64,000 nucleotides of DNA, from positions 1,860,001-1,924,000 of the forward strand of contig OY723241.1 of the NCBI GenBank assembly GCA_963210315.1. The letters are read 5' to 3'. Origin of the DNA: Rhynchopus euleeides. Lineage: Eukaryota; Euglenozoa; Diplonemea; Diplonemida; Diplonemidae. A model generated the notes under the pieces. That model was not told the DNA's origin, did no database searches, and saw only the letters and a program-made list of their open reading frames with translations. Made by a program: the position numbers and the translations under genes. Shown here in pieces: positions 51,229-60,989 of this stretch. How positions within the stretch are numbered: position 1 is the first letter of the stretch; each line of letters opens with the position of its first letter.

Positions 51229-54200
51229 CAGGTCGCGGTGGACAGAGAGGCGGGCTGCTGCATTGTGGCTGCTGCATTGCATGTTGGGGTGGGAAGGGGA
51301 GGCGTGCCTGCATTGACAGCGGATGAAAATCATATCAATAGTCGTCCCCAAAAGAGAGCAAGGAGGTTGTGCCCAATGTGTGCTGCTCCAAACAAGACCC
51401 ACCTCTGTGTGGGGTGTGCGGGCCAGAGTAACGCAGCTCTGCGGGAGGGGGGGGGGGGGGGGGGGGAGCGTCTGTAAGGCGGGAACCTCGCATCACCCTG
51501 CGTGGGTGCAAATTTGCGTAGAGTTCTTCTTGCTCGGAGAGCCTACTGCTCTCGGAATGAATGAGGGGGGGTGGGGTGGGGTGGGGGTGGGTATGGGGGA
51601 CGCCCTTGCATTTTCCAGGTGCAGGCGTGTGGGGTGAACGGGGTCCCCAATGGCAGTCCCGATTTCGGGGAATTCTTCTTCTTCAGACTTCTCCGTTTTA
51701 TTATTCTCATCCTTCTCATTTCATTACTGTTCGGTCTCCGGTATCTGGTATTCCACAACAGAGATCTTGTCGCAGCAGGCGGGCTTCGCCAGGAAACGTA
51801 AGCCTGCGGACCTCCTGGGGTTCGTGTGGCATGCTGACACAGCTTGGCACAGAGCGAAGCCCTCCCCGAGTCGAAGGCATGCCGGGGTGATATGGATCCC
51901 GTGTGGTCCTGGGTGTGAACAAACGCCAAGGCCCGTCGGTTCTCTTCCCCCAAGCCTCAATCGGTGTAACGTGTTTCCATTATTCTGCCCCAACAAGCTT
52001 TGCTTTGTTAGTGCGAAGGGTGTTCGGGTGGGGTGCGTGAGCCGCAAAAAAATGCGGTGCATTTGAAGTCGCAGAAATCAGCAAGCAAGAAAAAAGAAGG
52101 GGAAACAAGAGAAACGAGAAAACAAAAAGTAAACAAAAACAGAACTGCTCCCTATCACAGTGCTACAAAACCACTGCTCGCGTGTCCAAAGCGAAAATAA
52201 AAAGTCCTTGGTTTCTTTGCTTTGCATGCCACAGGGGCTTCTCCTGTCACGTGTCCATAAGATAGTGGGGATAGCGCTTTTTCTGGGCAACACAATGACA
52301 CCTCCACAGCAAATGCTGCGGGAGTTGCTTTTGTCCCGCCCGGAATGTGGCGCACCAAACAAACGCGCAACCAAACAAATCCCCGGTCTTGACCATGCGT
52401 GGGGGGGTGGTCCCTCCCCCCCACCCCCGCTGGGCCCTCTGTGCCTAATTCCTGAATACCCAATAGTCTTTCCCCCTTGACTCGCCCATCAGGACCATCC
52501 CGACGGTGCCGTCCCCTGTGCGTTCTTCTTCGAAGCCTTTCTATATGCGGCGTGTCTTTCTAGGAGTCCTCCCAACACCCTTGCCACCCTGGACCGAGAC
52601 ATGCTTATGGTGAGTGTGAATGATGTGTCACACCTGCCCCACACACAATCAAGTGTTGGACAACGTGTCGCCGGATGGCACAGCCCTAAGGCAAAACCAG
52701 AGCAGGCTTGTCAGATGCGAGACCCCACACGGCGGTCTCCCGGCGCTCGTTGCGTTTTCGCTATCACACTACATCCTCCCCTGGGGTCGCACCTCGTTGG
52801 TGTGGGCCGGGGTTCCATGGGAGCCTAAGGTTGCAAGCCTTAAGCCCAGCGCAGCTTTCCCCCGATATCCCCCACCCCACAGACACGCGGACCCTATATT
52901 ATAGGGGATTTTGCTTTGTGTCAAAAATGTGACAAACTGTATCGCTTTGGAGCTAGTTTTGTGAGGCGCCATGTGTCTGGAGAAGCCGATGTGTCTCACA
53001 GCGCTGGCGGCTGTGCTGTGTTCCCAACAAAGAACCCAAAAGGCATACATTGGCGGGTTGCAACGTTATCGATAACGTTATAGCCGCCGATGTGTGCTCA
53101 AATGGAAGGAAAAGGAGACCCGCCCTTCGGTGGGTGAATCAGGAACCCCGTGTGCTATCTAGGACATGCCTTGCGCCATGTTGGAATCGCAACAAATTGC
53201 AAGGAGAGACCCACCTTGGATGCACACCGAACACCCAGGCCTGTCCGGGGGTTGGGTATTTGAACAGCAGCCTGCCCGAAGTGGCAGCACGCCAGAAGCG
53301 TGCATTCGTCATGACCTCAGAAACCACCCCTCCGGAGGCCGCCCTGTCAATGAGTCAATTCTTTCTTTAGTCACCGCTTTTGCTCCAATATGCGGTAGTG
53401 GGTGCCGTGGCAAATTCGTGCCATGCTCGCCGGTGTTGATGGCTGAGGCCCTTCATGGGGACATCAGGTGACGGAGGGTCAGGGCTGAAAAGTCGAACTA
53501 CGATGTTTAGCTGCATTGACTATTTGCACACTGTTTTGTACGTGCCAATTGTGTGTTACACAGTGTTCGGGGCCTAACGGAAAGACCTGCAAAGACGGAC
53601 GGCGGGCTTCGATCTAAACTGAATGAAGAGAGCCCTGGCAACAATAGGTGCCAGCCTGCACAGTTTGGTTTGGCACAGGGTGAATACGCCCTCCCCTCCC
53701 CACCCGCCCAAGGAACAAGAGTTTGTTGGTTTACAACCCCCAGCAGGCACAAGAGGCCTTGTGTGCCTTTTTGGCCATCCCCGACCCTACCGAAGGCTCC
53801 CCTCCCATGTGCTGCTGCACTCCCCCCCCCTCTCTCTCCACCTTTCCTTCTTTGCCCTCTCGGGATTTGATCCTCCTTCGAGAACAAAACAAGAAACCAC
53901 GGGTTTACAAAGCGCTTTGGTGCATTTTTTTCCACGCGCTAGCAGCTTTTTTAAATCATCCGTCGAATTCGAATCCGACGATAAGGACCCCCTTCAAGGT
54001 GCCCCCCCCCCCCATCTCCAGGGGGGGGCCGGTGGTAAAAACCCCGGGTGCGGTTCTCAGTGATGTGGCGGGTTTGCCTTTTCGCATTCTCTTTGCACCC
54101 CCCTTACTCCCCACCGGGTCAGCGGTCTCCCTGCCGTCAAGCGAGTCGCAGGGTGCTATCACGTGCATGGTGGTGGTGCGTGTGAGTTGTTGATTTCAGG

Positions 54201-54561
54201 CCCTGGCTTTCGTGCCGGCGCAACGCTTTTTTATCATCATCGTCTTTCACCGCATTTCCATTTCCATACCAGACGAGCGATGTCGAGCGGTGCCCCTTCT
54301 CCTGACTTGCTCAATCCATGTGGGTGATTCGGTCGTGCGTAGTCGGGTCAGGGTTCGGATCGGATTCATTGGCCCTCCCCCCACCCCATTTCCCCTGCCC
54401 CTGTACCGCCCTCCCCTGCATACACCCGCAAACAAACGCGCCCCTGCGGGTGTGCAGAGTGCAACCGTCTGAACCTGGATATGGGTGGAAAATCACATTG
54501 CAATCACCCCGACACACCCCCCCCCAACACACACACACCCTCGTTGTGAAGCAGCCGCACA
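51229..54561 (+). other. Long intergenic region, no gene seen
   Basis: ORFs up to 156 codons exist but overlap on both strands and lack domains. There is a G run at 51449-51466, GGGGTGGGGTGGGGGTGGG at about 51568, an AAACAAAAA-rich patch at 52085-52140, a unit near 52265-52345 (ATAGCGCTTTTTCTGGGCAA) shared with 38975-39052, and TAACGTTATCGATAACGTTA, a 20-bp perfect palindrome near 53063-53083. A CTTTCTAG|GAG ... ATG|GTGAGT pattern at 52561-52610 looks like an isolated exon of 48 nt, but nothing around it supports a gene. Confidence 0.45.
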
Positions 54562-55028
54562 ATGAGCGCTGACGAGGCACCGGCAGCGCCACAAGATGCG
54601 CCTCAAGAGGAGATGAGCGAGGAGGAGAGCGCCGCCAGGATACAAGCCCTCTACCGAGGGAACAAGGCACGTGAGGAGGTGAAGGCGCTGAAGGAGGATA
54701 AGGCAGCTGCCCAGCCCCCTGCTGCGGCGGCCCCGGCTGTGGAGCCTGAGCCTGAGGGTCCGAAGTTTAAGCCGATCTCGCTGCCGCCTGCTGAGGTTCA
54801 GCAGAAGCACACGCGGCACGTCAACAAGACGCGGTGGGACACGCCGAAGGGGGCTGACGTGCAGAAGCCGGCAATCAAACTGGTAGCGTCGAAGAAGCTC
54901 CCACACGACGTGCAGCATGTCCATGAGGTGTGCCTGCCGTGCCTGCGGGGTGACCTGACGCCACCCCACACCCCCACCCCACCCCAACCACCCTGCAGGT
55001 GATCTTCCGCACCGACACGTGGTGGTGA
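54562..55028 (+). CDS. Small IQ-motif (calmodulin-binding) protein, two exons
   Basis: Exons 54562-54927 and 54999-55028, phase 0, intron 71 nt (GTGTGC to CTGCAG); 131 residues. The IQ motif is IQALYRGNKAR (27-37), matching IQxxxRGxxxR, which binds calmodulin or EF-hand light chains without calcium. An Ala-Pro linker and a conserved-looking basic part (KFKPISLPPAEVQQKHTRHV, TRWDTPKG) follow. The last exon supplies only VIFRTDTWW before the stop. Such small IQ proteins are common in flagella and cytoskeleton; the particular partner is not evident. The ATG follows a stretch of CACACACCCTCG and GTGAAG. Confidence 0.75.
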
Positions 55029-55600
55029 GGGGGTCTGCGGTGTGTGTCTCCGGTTTCCACCGGGATACACATGCGGCACAATCCCCACGTCGCCCTTTAT
55101 GCCGAATGCACTCCAACCGCAGCACTGCTGTGTGTGCCGCAGCCTCGAGGCCCTGCAGCCTCAGCCACATCCCCAATGCCCTCCGTCAGGAGGGGGGGGG
55201 GGTGCGCGCCGCTCCACCGGGTGGAGTGCCCCACGCAGCCCGGATGCTCGCAAGACACACGCGGTTGACGTTTTGCAGTGTAGAACTCTCCACACAGCCC
55301 CCTCCCCCCCTTTCGGGCAATCCCCCACCCCCCCACCCACCCCTCACCTTTCCCGAGCTGTATCGTGATACATATTTGCCCCCTGGGGGGGGTGCGGTTC
55401 AAGAGGCATTTGAAGCGTGATTACATCACCCCCCCCCCCCCCCCCCCATCCTTCTCGGCTGCACACACACCACCATGCCTTTGCAGGGATTTACACAGCA
55501 CCGTCGTTGGGCAGGGGCGGTGCAGGTCTGGGGGCCTGGGGGGCGGGGCGGCGTTGTTTGCTTTATTTGATTTGAGCTTCCAGCCGCCACGCTGTGGACA
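55029..55600 (+). other. Short intergenic region
   Basis: No gene. G run at about 55189-55201, C run at about 55428-55447, then a TTTGAG/CAG pyrimidine context before the next ATG. Confidence 0.5.
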
Positions 55601-58160
55601 ATGCCCTTCCGAGGAGATGCCCCCACGCTTGGCCTCGCGGTGAGCCTCGTGCTCTGCGCGTGCGCCGCTCCGGGGGCCACTGGGTTCACTGTGGAGTTCT
55701 CTGCGCCTGTCAAGATCGGGGCGTCGAAGGGGCCTTTCTGGAGGCCGAGGGGCGGTGTGGACTTCGGCACAGCGAAGGCCGCGATTACGATTCAGACAAA
55801 GGGGGAGGGGTGCAGCTGCAAGGAGGGCGGCGACGCGCCGCAGTGCGAGAAGGGGTGTGCCGATGCTGAGCGGCAGGTGATGTTTACCGTTGACGGGGGT
55901 AGCCGGTTCTACACCTACACAGGCGACAAGGAGTTCTGCGGGTCGCAGTCTGTCGCTGCGGAGAAGGATGAGGAGACGGTGAGGCACTGCCCCGAGCAGT
56001 CCGAGCAGGTTCCCGACGAGGAGTCCATCACCATGCCTGTTGTGGAGTGGTCGATGAGTGCTGGCGGGGCGCTTTCGTCCCCGTCGCTGTCGCACGCCCG
56101 CCACAGCGACAAGAAGGTGACTGTGTGGACCACCGCCATCAAGCGGGCGATCCCGTCGCGCGTGAAGTTCGGCAACAACATCCTCGATATGAAGGACAAG
56201 AAGCTGATGTTCAGGTGTGTCTCCGGCCTTTTCGGCAGGGCGTGGAATAGAAATGCCCGCTGCTGTGTGCCACGGGAGGGGGGGGGGGTCTTTTGGTGTT
56301 CGCTAGTTTTTAGCACACTCGTTGAGCAGAAAGTCACTCACCACAGCAAGCATCCAAACGTGCTCTATACACTAACCCCACCCTCCATCAGGCTCAGGGT
56401 GTGATCATCAGTTCAGCGTTTTGTGTGTAGAAGCGTCAATGCAACAAACAAAAGGAAATTCATCAGAGCGGTTGTAGCTGTGCGGTGAGAGGGCGATTTT
56501 TCACACTTTTTGCCCACCCACCTTTACCCCCACCCCCCCTCCTCCACCCCGACAGGCTGGCGACGGTCAACTTCGATGACGAGGCTGAGAACGTCATCCT
56601 GAAGTCGCAGGACTCTGGGTACTCGTGGTTCCACCTGGGCTCGCTGCCCCTTGACATTGGTGAGATTAACGCGCTGGAGCGTATCGGGGAGAACGACCTC
56701 CAGGTATTGTCGGTGCCCTGCAGCTGTGTTTGAAGTAAACAGGAGCACCCTCGCATGCCAAAACAATAGGAAAGGTCGAAATTGTGGGTTGGTGTCACGC
56801 TGGCAGTCTGGCACCCAGAGTGGCGCATGTTGTGGACTCTGTTCAGCTCAATCCAATTTTCATTTCAGCGCAACCCAACCCAACCCAACACTCTCACAGC
56901 TCCACGTCAGGCTGGGGAACAACACCATCGTCAAGACGCAGAGCCGCACGCTGGGGAGGAAGTATGTGTAGGTGCCGGTTGCCCAGCAGTTTCACACCAA
57001 AGCACGCCCGGCACCACACACCCACACACACCCCGCAGGTGGAGCAATGTGACGGAGGTGACGGACTACCACAACATCCCTACTGTCGTCACGTCGCGCT
57101 TCACGACTCACATCAGCGGCGGCAGCTCTGGTCCTGTGCTGCTGAGCCTGGGCGGGAAGAAGGGCAGCGAGAAGGTGTGCCCCCAGCACAATATTACAGG
57201 GGGTCTGCTTGCAAGAGCGAGCAGGCAAATCTCATCGTGGGAAAGAATTGAGGGTGGGGGTGTGCTCTAGATGCTGGTGCCCCTCCCGCTCTCAGGCACA
57301 TAATCCGCCACACACACCCTATCCCATCAGGTGTTCAACCTTGCGAAGCAGCACAACGAGTTCCTGGATGAGATCCATGATTTCGAGGATGAGTTCCTGG
57401 TATGCCCGCCGCTGATCTCGGGGACGTCTGGCTGGGCCGTGTGGGCCGTCTGCACCCCCCCCGCCCCACCATCCCCACACACAGAAGCGCATTGGGGTGG
57501 CGAAGAAGAACGACACCGACCTGTGTGCGACACACCCTTTCCCGAAGGACGCTGCGCAGTGCGGCAGCACGGGGCAGGTGGATGTGGTGAACGTTGGCCA
57601 CCCGGAGGGTGACAAGAACATGACGGACCTCCTTCTGTGCTACGACAAGCTGGATGGTGGCTTCGACAGTGCCGAGCACGAGGACAGCGTGTACTGCATG
57701 AAGGCGCGCGTCAATGAGACGAAGGAAGGTGCGGCACACGAGGCGAAGATCCGCAAGCGCGAGGAGAAGGAGCGCCAGGAGCGTGAGTACCGTGAGCGCA
57801 TGGAGAAGCAGCAGGAGGAGATGCGCGAGCGCAAGCGCCAGCAGCGCCGCGAGAAGCAGAAGAAGGTGAAGGAGCAGCGGGCAAAGTGGGAGCGCCTCGA
57901 CGCAGAGGAGAACATCGCCCCTGCGCGTGAGTACCAGAAGGAGGACAGCGAGCTCGTCATCATCCGCGATCTCACGAAGAACGGTATGCTGGCTGGCGGC
58001 TTCGGCCCTGCGATGCACTCGCAAGAAGTGGGATATGCAATGCTGGGTCAGGGTAAACCCTAGGGCCGCCGACACTTCCCACACCACCACAGCTGAGTAC
58101 CATGAGTTTATCGACGAGGCTGTGGGGATCCCTGCAACCGAGCCCGAGGAGGACGAATAG
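55601..58160 (+). CDS. Secretory-pathway Cys-rich and coiled-coil protein, seven exons
   Basis: Exons 55601-56214, 56556-56703, 56900-56961, 57039-57174, 57331-57399, 57485-58052 and 58093-58160 join in frame to 554 residues; introns are 341, 196, 77, 156, 85 and 40 nt. A signal peptide (LGLAVSLVLCACAAPGATG) starts the protein. Residues 30-345 are beta-rich, with Cys pairs CSCKEGG and CEKGC, aromatic and Gly-rich strands and several N-glycosylation sequons (NNT, NVT). Later Cys residues lie in TDLCATHPF, AAQCGS and LLLCYDK. A highly charged helix (about 428-480, KREEKERQEREYRERMEKQQ) follows, and the end is acidic (EPEEDE). There is no membrane helix and no KDEL. No family recognised; it is not HAP2/GCS1 despite a superficial Cys pattern. 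Inference: a lumenal or secreted glycoprotein. Each junction was checked for phase, so the model is better supported than the function. Confidence 0.75.
56318..56445 (+). repeat. R2 dispersed repeat inside an intron
   Basis: Within intron 1 of the preceding entry: CAGAAAGTCACTC, ATCCAAACGTGCTCTATACA, CACCCTCCATCAGGC and GTGTGTAGAAGCGTCAATGC follow the R2 order in the sense orientation. Confidence 0.7.
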
Positions 58161-59327
58161 ACGAGCGTGGTCTGTGCCGACCCGACAGGGTCAGGCTCCT
58201 GGCGCCATCCTCGTGTCTTTTGTCGAAACAATTGCAACCGTGCGGGAAAAAAAAACGCTGTCACACGGAGTGAGAAAAAATGGAAGGTCGCAGCACGACA
58301 CACCAGATCTGGTTGTTGGTGACGACAGAAAAGTGGAAGAGTATTTATTTTTGGAGGCCCAAACAAGCGATCGATGCCAAAAAAAAGTACTACGAGCAGA
58401 AGCGAATGACCCCCGCGAATAACAGGCGAAGCCGCACGACGCGGTGTGAACAGAGCAGTGGGTGCCAGACAGCAACGAGATGGATCAGCACAACTCGCCT
58501 GCACACCGATGCCCTGCGTGCTTCGCAGACGCGACCCGGAAAGGCCCATGTGACATGAAGGAACTCTGCGTTCTACCCGCGAGTTTCCTTCCAGCATGTT
58601 TTTTTGTCACCCCCCGCCGCCCCCTCCCCCTCCCCCATCCACCCCTTTTCCGCTGCGATTGCCACGTCACCCACCGCCGCGCACACAATGAGAGTAATTA
58701 TCCAGTTTGCAACGCCGCTGTGTCGTGCAGTTTTGATCAGAGGGGAGGGAACACCCGGGCCAATTTTAAACCCGCCCCCACCCCCCCACCCCCCCCCCCA
58801 CCCCCCCTCGCCCTCATGTGTACCGTTACATATGTCCGTGCAAGGTGCGACGTGACAGGCATTGAGTTTGCTCCCACCGCCGCTACCCTTTCCCCCCATC
58901 CACCCCCTCCCTGTTGTGTCGTGTCGCAGAAGCGGAAAGGTGTTTTTGCGCCTTTTACTGCATCTCTTCACAAGCCACCCTTCCTTCCCCCAGCCTATCT
59001 CGTGCTGTGTTTGACCCGACCGGCACTGAGGGCTCTCAGTCTCTAGGCAAGCAGCCACCAGCGTCACTATTGCCCAACCTGGGCAACGATCCTGGTGTTT
59101 CTGTCTGGGGAGGGGTGTGGGGGGGTGAAGGTGATGGTGAAGGGGAGAGGGGCGAGGTGATACGATGGGAGACGGGGCGGCAACTGCCCGAAGGGGGTGG
59201 GGTGTGTGGCACAGTGGGGTGGGGTGGGGTGGGGGGTGTGTGGGACAATAGAGTGGAGCAATTCCCTCCCTTTGGACATTGCCCCCGCCCCCCCCCCCCC
59301 CCCCCGCTCACCCCCCCCCCCCCCCCC
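58161..59327 (+). other. Intergenic region, no gene seen
   Basis: Contains C/CCA-rich tracts (58775-58810), GGGGTGGGGTGGGGTGGGG at about 59215-59233, and two C runs ending at 59327, where the second 1.15-kb element begins. Confidence 0.5.
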
Positions 59328-59329
59328 TA

Positions 59330-60476
59330 GGGGGGGTCAAATGCCACCCTTTTACGTGGACAAACACGATTTTTCAAAAAACCGGCGCAGAGGCCCCAAA
59401 GCCCCCGTAAACCCTCCAAACCCCCCCAGATCGGTCCGGAAACCCATCGAACCCCACTTTTCCACCATTCCGGGCACCTCAGGTGCCCGAATTGGGGTAC
59501 CTAAATTTTGTGCCACCGTTTGGTACCGTACAGTGCCACTGTGTGGGAGGTTGGAAAAGAAAATGCCCCAACACACCACATCTGAGGGTTGCAATGCATG
59601 TTGCTTGCCAACCACGTCATCCGGTGGGTGTCAGGCGCTATGTAGGTGGCATTAGCCAGGTCTTCGATGTGTTCTGGCTTGTATATATACCTCCCTGCCA
59701 CCATGCACCGGGAGGCTGCCTGTAGGTACGGAACAGTCCAGATGGTCGTGTGATTCCTGTGCAGCAGTGCTCCACAACCGGGATGTGTTGACAACGACTG
59801 TTGCAACACGAGCTGTACATTCCGGGAACACATGAAGTGCGCTGTCGTGGTACCCATTGTGCCAGAATTGGTAGTTGCTGCGGTCTACTTTGCCTGGCCC
59901 AAGAGCACTGGTACTGAACGGTGCAATATGCGTGGCGAGGTGAATACAACGGAAGCGCGCAAAGTCAATACAGCTCTCGGATGGCGGGTGGTGGTGCCAC
60001 TAGTGTGTGACGTTCACTCGAGGATACAACGCATCACAATGAATCAGCAACCGTGGACCGAGTACAATACACTCTCTGTGGCTGGTGTGGGGGACAAAGG
60101 CAGTGCCTGTGCCGCAGGCAGGGAGGTATATATACAAGCCAGAACACATCGAAGACCTGGCTAATGCCACCTACATAGCGCCTGACACCCACCGGATGAC
60201 GTGGTTGGCAAGCAACATGCATTGCAACCCTCAGATGTGGTGTGTTGGGGCATTTTCTTTTCCAACCTCCCACACAGTGGCACTGTACGGTACCAAACGG
60301 TGGCACAAAATTTAGGTACCCCAATTCGGGCACCTGAGGTGCCCGGAATGGTGGAAAAGTGGGGTTCGATGGGTTTCCGGACCGATCTGGGGGGGTTTGG
60401 AGGGTTTACGGGGGCTTTGGGGCCTCTGCGCCGGTTTTTTGAAAAATCGTGTTTGTCACCCCCATTTGACCCCCCC
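59330..60476 (+). mobile_element. 1.15-kb long-inverted-repeat element, copy 2
   Basis: 1147 bp, the reverse complement of 42793-43940 with only scattered differences, including the arm-specific tip (CCACCCTTTTACGTGG at the left here). Bounded by TA (59328-59329 and 60477-60478) with poly-C outside both. Ends GGGGGGGTCAAATG. No recognisable transposase. Confidence 0.85.
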
Positions 60477-60518
60477 TACCCCCCCCCCCCCCCCCCCCGC
60501 CCACCCCCGTCGCTCTTC

Positions 60519-60730
60519 CCATGACGAAGCGTAGCGAAGTCGCGAAGGAGCGAAGGGAATTGTCATGGCTGAAAAGTTTTTGAATGATTAGCGCATTTTG
60601 CTTGCCACTTCACAGGGCCTCGGCACAGCCTTGAGACAGCAAGTGCGTGCTACAACAAAACAGAGCCCGGAACTGTTCACCCACACAGTTGCTGGACAGG
60701 GGTGTCGACAAAGAGCGAAAGCGAAATGAG
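60519..60730 (+). repeat. R1 dispersed repeat
   Basis: ATGACGAAGCGTAGCGAAGT and GTCGCGAAGGAGCGAAGGGA, then TTGCCACTTCACAGGGCCTC, GGCACAGCCTTGAGACAGCA, AGCCCGGAACTGTTC, CACAGTTGCTGGACAGGGGT and AGAGCGAAAGCGAAATGAG. It sits directly behind the poly-C that flanks the previous element. Confidence 0.8.
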
Positions 60731-60989
60731 TCCCCCCCCCCCCCTCGGTCCACCGCCACCCCCTCTCCCCTCTCGCAGGACGATACACACCCTGCGGGGA
60801 TACACCATACCACACCACACACCCCGTTCTTATCTTATCCGTATCCAGCACTTGCCCCCCCCTCATATTGCGGCAAAGGCGTAGTTCCTCCAGCTCTTTT
60901 TCGTGAAGGGAGAGGGGGGGTGGGCGCCTGTAGCGTTACCTGGTTCTGGCACCCTCTGGACTTGAGGAGGCCCTGGCGTGATACTCCGC

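Noticed and set aside
52561-52610. Isolated exon flanked by AG and GTGAGT
   Set aside because: Only 48 nt with no in-frame partner exon or recognisable protein nearby; such patterns arise by chance.
53623-54193. ORFs of about 150 codons before the IQ gene
   Set aside because: Three overlapping frames of similar length, low-complexity Pro/Ser composition, no start context or domain.
55601-58160. HAP2/GCS1 gamete fusogen
   Set aside because: Signal peptide and Cys residues are suggestive, but there is no membrane helix, no family motif, and a long charged coiled coil replaces the expected stem and anchor.
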